DNA of 45,161 nucleotides from Alphaproteobacteria bacterium (GTDB lineage: Bacteria; Pseudomonadota; Alphaproteobacteria; Rs-D84), in contig JAKSTC010000007.1 of NCBI GenBank assembly GCA_024402765.1, forward strand, positions 1-45,161, written 5' to 3'. Numbering within the stretch: the stretch's first letter is position 1; the number at the start of each line of letters is the position of its first letter. Both the position numbers and the translations under genes were made by a program. Below are positions 7,623-15,804 of this stretch, piece by piece. Below the pieces are notes generated by a model. That model made no database searches, was not told the origin of the DNA, and saw only the letters and a list, made by a program, of their open reading frames with translations.

Positions 7623-8162
7623 ATGAATTACCCATATATGCCTAAATCTACCGCACTGTGGTTGATTGAAAATACATCTTTAACATTTGATCAAATTGCC
7701 GATTTCTGTGGTATGCATGAATTAGAAGTTAAAAACATTGCAGATGCAGAAACACAAAAAATTCAGGGTCTAAATCCTATTTTGGCAGGTCAGTTAACGC
7801 GCGAAAACATTGCTGAGTGTGAAGCAGATCCAAATGCAAAATTGGTTTTATTAGAAACAATTGTTACTGCTCAAACGGCTCAGAATAAAAAGGGTGTCGG
7901 ATATACACCAAAATTACATCGTCAAAATCGCATGGGTGGTATTTTGTGGATGTTAAAAAATTATCCCGAATTATCTGACCACCAGGTAGCTACTTTAATG
8001 CGTTCTACAAATCCAACTGTGGCATCGATTCGTAACAAAACACATGCATCTTATGCGGATATTCATGTAAGCAATCCTATTACTTTAGGTTTGGTTTCTG
8101 AATCGGTTTTGAAAGATGAAGTTACCAAAGCCCAGAAAAAATTAGCTAAGACCGCAAAATAA
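7623..8162 (+). CDS. trcR: Cell-cycle transcriptional regulator TrcR (DUF1013)
   Basis: 179-residue protein of the DUF1013 family, largely restricted to Alphaproteobacteria and named TrcR in that group. It starts MPKSTALWLIENTSLTFDQIADFCGMHELEVKNIAD, a helix-turn-helix-like N-terminus, then DPNAKLVLLE and a second conserved block RQNRMGGILWMLKNYPEL. The later LMRSTNPTVASIRNKTH also looks like a DNA-recognition helix. DNA binding and cell-cycle control are family knowledge; the motifs show only family membership. It lies 30 nt upstream of rpoD with a shared promoter, so the vegetative sigma factor may be co-expressed with it. It is the best class marker in the window. Confidence 0.9.
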   Translation: MNYPYMPKSTALWLIENTSLTFDQIADFCGMHELEVKNIADAETQKIQGLNPILAGQLTRENIAECEADPNAKLVLLETIVTAQTAQNKKGVGYTPKLHRQNRMGGILWMLKNYPELSDHQVATLMRSTNPTVASIRNKTHASYADIHVSNPITLGLVSESVLKDEVTKAQKKLAKTAK

Positions 8163-8192
8163 TTTAATATTTAATCATCAAAGGATTTGTTT

Positions 8193-10295
8193 ATGGCCAA
8201 ACAATTCGATGAGGCAACAAAACTCTTGATAGAGTCATTGCCAGAAAACCTTCAAAAACTTGCTACTTCTGCATCAGAAGTTGGCTATCTGTCGCATATG
8301 GATTTTCAAGCTGCAACAGAAGCAGATGAAATTCCTGAAGAAGACCACGCAGAGGTTTTGGATTTTTTTCAACAAGATTTAGGGCTAGAAATATTGGAAA
8401 CAGAGTCTTTTAGTCAAAATTCTGATAAGTTTTATGAAATGGAAGATGATGAAGAGGATGATAATGTTCGTGATAAAACCCGTAATCTTTTGAATTCTGA
8501 AGCAGAACAAGTTGATGTTAATGATGAAGATTATGAATATTTTGCAAAACAATTGGAAGGTAGCCAGACAGGGAATTTAGTATTAGGGGTTCAAGATTCT
8601 GTTCAATCGTATTTAAAACAAATTGGAACAGTTCAATTGCTGACCGCAGCAGGTGAGGTTGCTATTGCTCAGCGTATAGAAGCTGCATCACGTTTGATGG
8701 TTTACGGTTTGTGCGAAAGCCCTATGACAATCAAAGCAATGCTTAATTGGTATCAACAATTGTTGAGTGAGGAAATTCGTCTGCGTTATATTGTTAATCT
8801 TGAGGTTATGTATTCCAGTGAAGCAGAACAAAAATCTTTGGCATTATTGTCCGAAACATTAAAATCCAAGGGCGTAGATCAGGTTGATGATTTAGATGAC
8901 GATGATTTGGATGATTTGGAAGAAACTTCTAGCTCTGATGAAGATGATGAAGACGATGAAGATTTGTCCGAAGAAGATGAAGATGGTATTAAGAAAGAAG
9001 ATGTCCCTCGCAGTACATCTGGTGTTCCAATTCCTGTAATGGAAGAAGCTTTGTTACCCACAATATTGGACTTGTTTGCAAAAATTAAACGCGTATTTAA
9101 TAGTATGCAAAAACTGCAGGCACAACGTTTGGATAAATTAATGACATCTTCCAAGGTTGATGAAGCACTTGAAAAGAAATATACCAAATTGCGTATGGAA
9201 TTGTTTGAATACGTTAGTAAAATTCGTTTGAACGACGATCGTATCGCTGAAATTTTAGAACAATTGACTAAACGCGACCAGTTGTTAATGGGACTAGAGG
9301 GTAAGTTATTGCGTTTGGCACTTGCAAATAAGATTAAACGCGAAGATTTCTTGGCAGAATATACTGGTAATGAATTAAACAAAACCTGGGTAAAAAAATT
9401 AGCTAAAAACAAAAGTGCCGTGTGGCAGAATTTTGTTAAGAAACATGAAGACGACATTTTAAAAATTCAGGCAGATATTGCAAGTATAGCAATGGAAACC
9501 GGTCAACCAACCGCTGAATATAAAAAGGTTGTAGAACTTGTGCGCAAAGGTCAAGCCGAAGCCGCACGTGCAAAGCGTGAAATGATAGAGGCTAACTTGC
9601 GTTTGGTTATCAAGTTTGCAAAAAAATCTAGCAATCGTGGTCTGGGACTTGATTTTTCTGATTTAGTGCAGGATGGTAATATCGGTTTAATGAAAGCTGT
9701 TGATAAATTTGATTATCGTTTGGGTAATAAATTTTCAACTTATGCCACAAACTGGATTCAACAGGGCATTTCACGCAGTATCGCAGATCAGGCACGTACA
9801 ATTCGTATACCTGTGCATATGATTGACAATATACACAAAATACAACGTGCATCGCGTCAATTTATGCATAAATATGGTCGTGCGCCAACCGCCGAAGAAT
9901 TATCTAAAATTATTTATTTGCCTGTGGACAAGATTCATAAGGCGATGAAAGTCAACCTTAAGCCTATTTCTCTAGAGGCACCAGTGGGTAGTGAAGACGA
10001 CAGTTCGCGTATAGAAATTATTGCTGATGAAACGGCTAAAAATCCGTTTGTATCTGCGGCACAAAAGAATTTACGCAATATCGTGACACAACTTTTGTCT
10101 GAACTGGACGGCAAAGAAGAACGTGTTTTACGCTTGCGTTTTGGTATGTCAACGAACAAGACTAGCACTTTGGAAGAAGTTGGTAAGAATCTTCATGTTA
10201 CACGTGAACGTATCCGTCAGATTGAACAAAAGGCAATTAACAAATTAAAACATCCAACACGTATACGTAAATTACGCAGTTTCTTGGAAGACTAA
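8193..10295 (+). CDS. rpoD: RNA polymerase primary sigma factor (sigma-70)
   Basis: 700-residue housekeeping sigma factor. Region 1.2 begins at QSYLKQIGTVQLLT. An extremely acidic non-conserved segment lies at about residues 230-270 (runs of Asp/Glu/Ser). Region 2 spans about 465-545 with ANLRLVIKFAKK and GLDFSDLVQDGNIGLMKAV. Region 3 begins about 550. Region 4.2 is TLEEVGKNLHVTRERIRQIE with the -35-binding Arg/Glu residues intact. Region 2.3-2.4 reads YATNWIQQGISRS where E. coli has YATWWIRQAITRS: the first Trp of the melting pair is Asn520 and the usual Arg is Gln523. The true start is ATG 8193 (AAAGGA 7 nt upstream), not the upstream TTG. Confidence 0.97.
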   Translation: MAKQFDEATKLLIESLPENLQKLATSASEVGYLSHMDFQAATEADEIPEEDHAEVLDFFQQDLGLEILETESFSQNSDKFYEMEDDEEDDNVRDKTRNLLNSEAEQVDVNDEDYEYFAKQLEGSQTGNLVLGVQDSVQSYLKQIGTVQLLTAAGEVAIAQRIEAASRLMVYGLCESPMTIKAMLNWYQQLLSEEIRLRYIVNLEVMYSSEAEQKSLALLSETLKSKGVDQVDDLDDDDLDDLEETSSSDEDDEDDEDLSEEDEDGIKKEDVPRSTSGVPIPVMEEALLPTILDLFAKIKRVFNSMQKLQAQRLDKLMTSSKVDEALEKKYTKLRMELFEYVSKIRLNDDRIAEILEQLTKRDQLLMGLEGKLLRLALANKIKREDFLAEYTGNELNKTWVKKLAKNKSAVWQNFVKKHEDDILKIQADIASIAMETGQPTAEYKKVVELVRKGQAEAARAKREMIEANLRLVIKFAKKSSNRGLGLDFSDLVQDGNIGLMKAVDKFDYRLGNKFSTYATNWIQQGISRSIADQARTIRIPVHMIDNIHKIQRASRQFMHKYGRAPTAEELSKIIYLPVDKIHKAMKVNLKPISLEAPVGSEDDSSRIEIIADETAKNPFVSAAQKNLRNIVTQLLSELDGKEERVLRLRFGMSTNKTSTLEEVGKNLHVTRERIRQIEQKAINKLKHPTRIRKLRSFLED

Positions 10296-10301
10296 TTGAA
10301 C

Positions 10302-10326
10302 GCCCGCTTTGTGCGGGCAGTTTTAT
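10302..10326 (+). terminator. Terminator after rpoD
   Basis: GCCCGC/GCGGGC (10302-10307 with 10313-10318), 5-nt loop, then AGTTTTAT. It lies just before the thymidylate kinase ribosome site. Confidence 0.75.
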
Positions 10327-10336
10327 AAAGGGGAAA

Positions 10337-11032
10337 ATGATGAAACAAGGAAAATTAATCGCCATCGAAGGGGCGGATAAAGCTGGGAAACACACCCAAG
10401 TTATGAATATATTAGAATATTTGCGTTCTAAAAACATTCCATCAGAAACACTGGATTTCCCGCAATATAATTCTTATTTTGGGCGGTTTATAAAACAGTA
10501 TCTTAATGGTGAATTTGGACCGACACGTAATTTGCCCGCAGAATACACAATGTTGCCATACGCATTGGACCGGCAACAACACCAACCACAAATTAAACAA
10601 TGGTTACAAGATGGCAAATGGGTGATTCTGGATAGATATACATACAGTAACGCGTTTTCTATTGCCAAAACACCACGACCAGAATGGAATAAACGTATAG
10701 AATTTTTAGAAGATTTAGAGTTTAATCAACTTGGAATAATTAAACCAGATTGGAATATTTATTTATATCTGGATCCCAAGATGTCGTTTGATATGAGAAA
10801 TCAAGGGTTAAAGGCATATCAAAATGGGAAACCGGATATACACGAATCTGATTTACAATTATTAAAAGATGTTTCAGATGTTTATATTCAACTTTCTTGT
10901 ACACGTATGAATTGGGCTCTTGTTGATGAAACGACCAAGCAAGGTGGGCGTCTAACAATTCCCCAGGTGTTTGATAAAATAAAGACCGTACTGGATGTTG
11001 TGATAGCACAAAATGAAAAAAATCGCCGTTAA
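10337..11032 (+). CDS. tmk: Thymidylate kinase (dTMP kinase)
   Basis: P-loop kinase that phosphorylates dTMP to dTDP in dTTP synthesis. The phosphate loop is EGADKAGKHTQ (residues 11-21) with His where Ser/Thr is usual. The nucleotide-monophosphate DR motif is LDRYTYSNAFSIAK, and the lid region contains MRNQGLKAYQNG. The NAFSIAK phrase and Ala-Gly-Lys loop are closer to eukaryotic or viral TMP kinases than to the common bacterial GxDGxGKST form. At 231 residues it is slightly longer than the usual 205-215. AAGGGG lies upstream; ATG 10337 and 10340 are both possible starts. The stop lies in the loop of the shared terminator. No other nucleotide-metabolism gene is adjacent. Confidence 0.85.
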   Translation: MMKQGKLIAIEGADKAGKHTQVMNILEYLRSKNIPSETLDFPQYNSYFGRFIKQYLNGEFGPTRNLPAEYTMLPYALDRQQHQPQIKQWLQDGKWVILDRYTYSNAFSIAKTPRPEWNKRIEFLEDLEFNQLGIIKPDWNIYLYLDPKMSFDMRNQGLKAYQNGKPDIHESDLQLLKDVSDVYIQLSCTRMNWALVDETTKQGGRLTIPQVFDKIKTVLDVVIAQNEKNRR

Positions 11033-11046
11033 AGGCGATTTTTAAT
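11016..11046. terminator. Bidirectional terminator between tmk and recN
   Basis: AATCGCC/GGCGATT (11021-11027 with 11034-11040), 6-nt loop, flanked by five A on the left and five T on the right. It serves both convergent genes. Confidence 0.85.
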
Positions 11047-12691
11047 TTAATAATGTTTTTGCCATAGCTAATGATTCAGATGTTATTTCTGCGCCACTTA
11101 TTATGCGTGCAATTTCATTAAGCCTATCATCGCCGGTTATTTCAACAACATCTGTAAGCGTTTTGTTATTATCAGAATGTTTTGAAATTTTAAAGTGTCT
11201 GTCGGCAAAACCCGCCACCTGGGCCGAATGGGTTATAACCAACGATTGCCCAGACTTAGAAAGTTTACTTAATCTGGAGCCAATCGCACTCGCGGTTGCA
11301 CCACTTATACCAGTATCAATTTCATCAAATACAAAAGTATGACCGACGTAATTTCCCGCCAACACAACACGCAGTGCCAACATTAAACGCGATAATTCAC
11401 CGCCTGAGGCAGATTTGTGTAATGGGGCAAACGGCATGCCTGGGTTAGTCTTTATCATAAACATAATGTCATCTGTGCCGTTTTGTGATGGATCAGTATC
11501 GTTATGTTGAACCATAAATTCAGCACCGGCTAATTTTAAGTCTGGCAATTCATCCATCATTTGTTTTATTAATTCATTAATTGCCGATTTGCGTAAATCT
11601 TTTAATTGATTTGCATACTTATCAAATTCTGCATGTGCGACTTTTATCTCTGATTCTATGCGTTGTAATTCCGCATCAGAATTATCGATTTTGTTAAGTG
11701 CGTCTTGCATTTCGGCCAATTTATTGGGTAATTCATTGGCACTAACACGATGTTTGCGTGCGACACTGCGTATAGCGAATAAGCGTTCCTCTATATCATC
11801 TATATTTTCATCAGATGTGTTTTCTGGTTTAATATGTTCTGAAATTTCTGCAATAGTTTGTGCGCAATCATATAGTTTATCAATTTCGTCACTATATGGG
11901 TTTTCGTCACCATGAACACGTTCCAAAATATGCGCTACAGAACAAATCTGACTATCAATAGAATTCCCATTGGCGTTTATGGCGGTAACAGCATCAGATA
12001 AAATTGCGGCATTTTTTTCGGCATTCATCATATTGGCACGTTTGGTTGCTAATTCTTCTTCTTCACCAACCATGGGGTTTAAATTCCGTAATTCTGCAAC
12101 ATTGTGTTCCAAAAAGTCCCGTTCCAGTGCAGATTTTTCTAATAAATCGTGTAGCTTTTGTCTTTCTAATAACAAACTATGATATTGGGAAAAAGTCCTT
12201 TTCGTTTCGTTCAATATGTCAGCAAAATTATCAATAGTATTTAATGCAAATGTATCCAATGCGGCTATGTGCGTTGCAGGATTTAATAAAGTATGATTTG
12301 CAAATTGTCCATGAATTTCTACAACTTCGTCCCCAATCGCTTTAAGTGTTTTAATTGATATAGGCGTGTCATTAACCCATGCCTTGCTTTTGCCGTCTGT
12401 ACCAAGTGTCCTGCGTAAAATCAAAGTATCAGAAACATCAATTCCGTTGTCTTGTAATATGCTATTAATTTGAACAGGGTAATTTATAAATTCTGCGGTC
12501 ACAGATGCAGTTTCACAACCGTGCCTTATTAAACCAGTGTCTGAGCGCGCACCCAAGGCAAGGGCCAGTGCATCCATTAAAATACTTTTACCTGCGCCCG
12601 TTTCACCCGTCAGAACATTTAAACCAGTACCAAATTCCAGATTTAGTTTTTCAATTAATACGATATTAGAAATATATAAACTACTTAACAT
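11042..12691 (-). CDS. recN: DNA repair protein RecN
   Basis: SMC-like ATPase of 549 residues acting in double-strand-break repair. Walker A GETGAGKS is at residues 29-36 after the typical start MLSSLYISNIVLIEKL. A central coiled-coil region (about 150-370) separates it from the signature SASGGELSRLMLALRV and the Walker B phrase FVFDEIDTGISG. ATG 12691 is chosen over an in-frame TTG at 12712 because it matches the family start. The -10 box TATAAT ends only 7 nt before this ATG and no ribosome site is visible, so the mRNA may be leaderless. Convergent with tmk and 43 nt downstream of the addA nuclease gene on the same strand, so DNA-break repair genes are clustered. Confidence 0.95.
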   Translation of the reverse strand: MLSSLYISNIVLIEKLNLEFGTGLNVLTGETGAGKSILMDALALALGARSDTGLIRHGCETASVTAEFINYPVQINSILQDNGIDVSDTLILRRTLGTDGKSKAWVNDTPISIKTLKAIGDEVVEIHGQFANHTLLNPATHIAALDTFALNTIDNFADILNETKRTFSQYHSLLLERQKLHDLLEKSALERDFLEHNVAELRNLNPMVGEEEELATKRANMMNAEKNAAILSDAVTAINANGNSIDSQICSVAHILERVHGDENPYSDEIDKLYDCAQTIAEISEHIKPENTSDENIDDIEERLFAIRSVARKHRVSANELPNKLAEMQDALNKIDNSDAELQRIESEIKVAHAEFDKYANQLKDLRKSAINELIKQMMDELPDLKLAGAEFMVQHNDTDPSQNGTDDIMFMIKTNPGMPFAPLHKSASGGELSRLMLALRVVLAGNYVGHTFVFDEIDTGISGATASAIGSRLSKLSKSGQSLVITHSAQVAGFADRHFKISKHSDNNKTLTDVVEITGDDRLNEIARIISGAEITSESLAMAKTLLN

Positions 12692-12698
12692 ACTGCTT

Positions 12699-12728
12699 AT
12701 TATACTGACCAAACATATATAAATTCAA
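12699..12728 (-). promoter_or_regulatory. recN promoter, possibly giving a leaderless mRNA
   Basis: TTGAAT (12728-12723), 18-nt spacer, perfect TATAAT (12704-12699), then 7 nt to the ATG. Transcription would begin at or next to the start codon. Confidence 0.55.
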
Positions 12729-12734
12729 GAGTTT

Positions 12735-13172
12735 TTATATTAATTCTAGGTGCCAATCATGCAACCATAAAATATACAATTCTATAGTGTGTCTGGGATA
12801 AATTTGTTGAATTAAATCTTTGTATTCATGTAATTGTTTTATGTATTTGTCTTTGAATTTACTTGAATCTGTATCTGTTTTATAGTCCAAAATTTTAATG
12901 GTTTTATCGTCAATTACCATTCTATCGATACGGCGACTACAAAAAGTATTATTAATAAATCCTGCCACTGGAACCTCTGTCCTTGCGGTGGATGTAAAAA
13001 ACAAACTTAAACCCGGAACAGATTGTATTGTACCAATTAATTCTGCATCACCAACCATTGTATCACCGTCAATTACGATGTTTTGCAATTTGGTGTGGGC
13101 GATTTTGCCATTTTGGGTGGCGAAATCTGTCTGGTTTTTGTTTTTTATTAAATCTGTTATAGGGTTATTCAT
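12735..13172 (-). CDS. AddA C-terminal nuclease domain as a separate polypeptide
   Basis: 145-residue PD-(D/E)XK nuclease of the RecB/AddA type. Motifs in order: GKIAHTKLQ (22-30, His26), RIDRM with Asp83, ILDYKTD with Asp96 and Lys98, and QLHEY (113-117). In canonical AddA this domain is the C-terminus of the helicase subunit. Here it starts inside the last codons of the helicase gene: the two frames overlap by 8 nt and the nuclease ATG precedes the helicase TAA. It could be made by coupled translation or by frameshifting into one chain. No classical slippery heptamer is visible at the overlap. The catalytic residues are intact, so it is unlikely to be a dead fragment. Confidence 0.8.
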   Translation of the reverse strand: MNNPITDLIKNKNQTDFATQNGKIAHTKLQNIVIDGDTMVGDAELIGTIQSVPGLSLFFTSTARTEVPVAGFINNTFCSRRIDRMVIDDKTIKILDYKTDTDSSKFKDKYIKQLHEYKDLIQQIYPRHTIELYILWLHDWHLELI

Positions 13173-15717
13173 GAATTATCCTGATTGTATCATCTTGTGA
13201 ATTGTGTGCAAATACGCGCCATAACTGGTTGTGCCATGATATTTCAGGTGCGTTTTTATATGGCGTAAATCCGTATATGTATAATTCATCGCGTGCGCGT
13301 GTCATTGCAACATACAGTAAACGATAATATTCGGCAACATTTGCGTGCATAAGGCTTTGGGTTGCATTGTCACGACTTTCTGAATTTCCTGTGTTCGGTG
13401 CAATCCATAGCCACGCATCTGTATTTGATATCGGTAATATGTTATCCAATGTTGGAACGCGCGCAGTATCAATTAAAAACACTACCTTGGACTGTAAACC
13501 TTTACTTCCATGAACGGTCATAACACGAACACCAGATGAAGCATCCATATCACGTTTTATTTCACTGTTGCCGGTAATAAACCATTTTAAGAAATGTTTT
13601 AACGTGCCGGGCTGTGTTCTTTCGTATGCAAGGCAAATTGTCATAAATTCTTCCAGCGGGTCAATGATTTGATCACCCAATGCAGATATCATTTTTTTTC
13701 GTTTGTCTATCAATACTTGGGTAAAGAAAGAATAGGGTGCTAAAATTTTTGCCCAGTTTATTATTTGTGTTAAATCGTTAAATACTGGCGCATTATATTC
13801 CTGTAACACATCAAACACAGTGGCATTATCGCCAATCTTTGTTCGATTTTGGCACAAATTGTAAATATCTTGTTCACTAAACCGATATAGTGGGCTTTTT
13901 AAAACACAGCACAAACTGTATTCGTCAGAGTTGTTTATACAAAAACGAATTAAATTCAATAAATCTTTAATTGCGGGATATTGTGGTAAAACAATTCTAT
14001 CACTGCCAGCAACATCGATTCCCAGACGTTTTAATTCGGCAACCAATGCAGGCGCCAATGGATTTCGTTTTTGTACTAAAACCATAATATCGCTTGGTTT
14101 ATACTGACCAGAATCTAGCATAGATTTTATTTTATTTGCGATAATAGAAATATAAGATTTTACATCGGTATCTGATTCTGATTTTGATATCAGTTTATTG
14201 ATTTCAACAATGCCAGTTCCCTCGTTTCTGACGCATTTGTGTGTATTGTTTGCGAAACTGCTGATATTGCACACCGTATCATCCCCAAAAAATGTATCCA
14301 CCGCCCACAGTATAGATGATAAAGAACGGAAACTTTGTTCCAGTGGGATTTCGCGGATGGTGCGCAGATTCTGCTTTATTTGATTAGCAATATCGTCTTT
14401 ACTTTTGATAAAACTGTTTGAATCTGCACCCATAAAACTGTATATAGATTGCTTGGAATCGCCCACCACAAATAATGAACGATTGTTGTTTTCTGATGTT
14501 CCGTTGGTAAAGAAATCGCCTGCCAGCATACGCAATATATCCCATTGCATTGGACTAGTGTCTTGTGCTTCGTCTAATAAAATATGCGACAAAGAAATAT
14601 CCAACTGTGATAAAACCCAACCCATATTTTCAGGACTCGAAAATAATTTACGTGTATATAAAATTAAATCTTCAAAATCGAGTACATTTTTTTCATGCTT
14701 TAATTGTTTATAAATAGATGCAAATTCAGATGCCAAATCAAATAGGGCAATAGTATCATCATAAATGTTTTTATTTATTTCATTCTGATTAATTTTATAA
14801 ACGCGTTCTTGTTCTTTAATCAAAAAATCATATTTCTGAACGTTTTTTGTTGGGCTGCCATCTTCGTTTAGGTATGCGGTTTTGTATTTGTCAAAATCTA
14901 TAGTCTTATCAATATATTGTTTGGTTAGATTGATAATTTTATCCAAGTATTTTACCGGTGTTTTTAAATCATTTTGGACATTTTGTGCCATAAACACAAT
15001 GTTTTGCAGATTTTGTATATTAAAATTGTTTATAATTTCATCATTTAATAATAAAAATTCTTTCGTTTTTTCAATAAAGTATTTTCTATAATTAACAATG
15101 TTTTCTTTGTCAAAAAAGTTCTTGTACTGGGCACTTAATATCTCTAATAATTTTGGCATACTGTATTCAGAAATACGCCCAACAATATGTTCAAATGCGG
15201 AATAAACAGTTTCAGAATTTTTATTAGAAATTAATTTAGTTAATGTTTCTTGCAATAAAATTCGCTGCATATCATCAGATACCAAAGTCCATGCCGGGGA
15301 TATGCCGGCCTCTATGGGGAAACGTTTTAATATTTCTTCGCAAAAACCATGAATTGTTTTTATTTTTAATAAATCAGGTTTGTCTATATAGATAAAAAAT
15401 ATTTTCCTGGCATAGGCAACATCTGCATCGCTTGGTGTTTGTGATTCTGAAATACCACCCAACGCTTCACGTAATTGTTCTGTTGGTAAAGATGCCCATT
15501 TTTGTAATTCTGAGAGTATACGATTACGCATTTCGCCTGCTGCGGCATTAGTATAGGTCAGGCATAAAACACCAGTATTATATAAATCAGGAGAGCGGAA
15601 CAAGATGCGCAAAAGTCTTTGAACCAGAACGGTCGTTTTCCCGGTACCGGCATTTGCCTGGACCCATATATTTTCAGCAGGATTGGCGGCTATATCTTGT
15701 TCTGGTATTTTTATCAT
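13165..15717 (-). CDS. addA: AddA-type helicase subunit without its nuclease domain
   Basis: UvrD-family superfamily 1 helicase that, with AddB, processes double-strand DNA ends for recombination. It has 850 residues. Motif I is ANAGTGKTT (21-29), Ia CLTYTNAAAGEMRNR, motif II LLDEAQDTSPMQWD (about 378-391), III GDSKQSIYSF, V VMTVHGSKGLQ, and VI YVAMTRARDELY near residue 800. It stops right after motif VI and about 30 residues, where AddA normally continues into a nuclease domain; that domain is the overlapping next gene. Helicase plus nuclease total 995 residues, short for AddA. No addB is seen in the window. AAGGAATATAA precedes the ATG. Confidence 0.88.
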   Translation of the reverse strand: MIKIPEQDIAANPAENIWVQANAGTGKTTVLVQRLLRILFRSPDLYNTGVLCLTYTNAAAGEMRNRILSELQKWASLPTEQLREALGGISESQTPSDADVAYARKIFFIYIDKPDLLKIKTIHGFCEEILKRFPIEAGISPAWTLVSDDMQRILLQETLTKLISNKNSETVYSAFEHIVGRISEYSMPKLLEILSAQYKNFFDKENIVNYRKYFIEKTKEFLLLNDEIINNFNIQNLQNIVFMAQNVQNDLKTPVKYLDKIINLTKQYIDKTIDFDKYKTAYLNEDGSPTKNVQKYDFLIKEQERVYKINQNEINKNIYDDTIALFDLASEFASIYKQLKHEKNVLDFEDLILYTRKLFSSPENMGWVLSQLDISLSHILLDEAQDTSPMQWDILRMLAGDFFTNGTSENNNRSLFVVGDSKQSIYSFMGADSNSFIKSKDDIANQIKQNLRTIREIPLEQSFRSLSSILWAVDTFFGDDTVCNISSFANNTHKCVRNEGTGIVEINKLISKSESDTDVKSYISIIANKIKSMLDSGQYKPSDIMVLVQKRNPLAPALVAELKRLGIDVAGSDRIVLPQYPAIKDLLNLIRFCINNSDEYSLCCVLKSPLYRFSEQDIYNLCQNRTKIGDNATVFDVLQEYNAPVFNDLTQIINWAKILAPYSFFTQVLIDKRKKMISALGDQIIDPLEEFMTICLAYERTQPGTLKHFLKWFITGNSEIKRDMDASSGVRVMTVHGSKGLQSKVVFLIDTARVPTLDNILPISNTDAWLWIAPNTGNSESRDNATQSLMHANVAEYYRLLYVAMTRARDELYIYGFTPYKNAPEISWHNQLWRVFAHNSQDDTIRIIHE

Positions 15718-15721
15718 TTAT

Positions 15722-15777
15722 ATTCCTTGCTTTGTGAAAATAATTTTAGTATATATTTACCTGAACTGCAAGGAATT
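15722..15777. repeat. Inverted repeat in the addA / coiled-coil divergent promoter
   Basis: ATTCCTTGC (15722-15730) and GCAAGGAAT (15768-15776) are perfect inverted copies 37 nt apart, bracketing TTGCTT-17-TATATA (15727-15755), a plus-strand promoter candidate. The left copy also contains the addA ribosome site, so part of the match may be chance. Confidence 0.35.
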
Positions 15778-15804
15778 ATAAACTATACCGGGGAGAAGTA
15801 TATT

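Noticed and set aside
8879..9457. 192-codon antisense frame inside rpoD
   Set aside because: Ser-rich mirror of the acidic Asp/Glu codons; a shadow of the sense gene.
13165..13172. Programmed frameshift joining the AddA halves
   Set aside because: No slippery heptamer or downstream structure is evident; the ATG within the overlap makes coupled re-initiation simpler, so this is left open rather than claimed.
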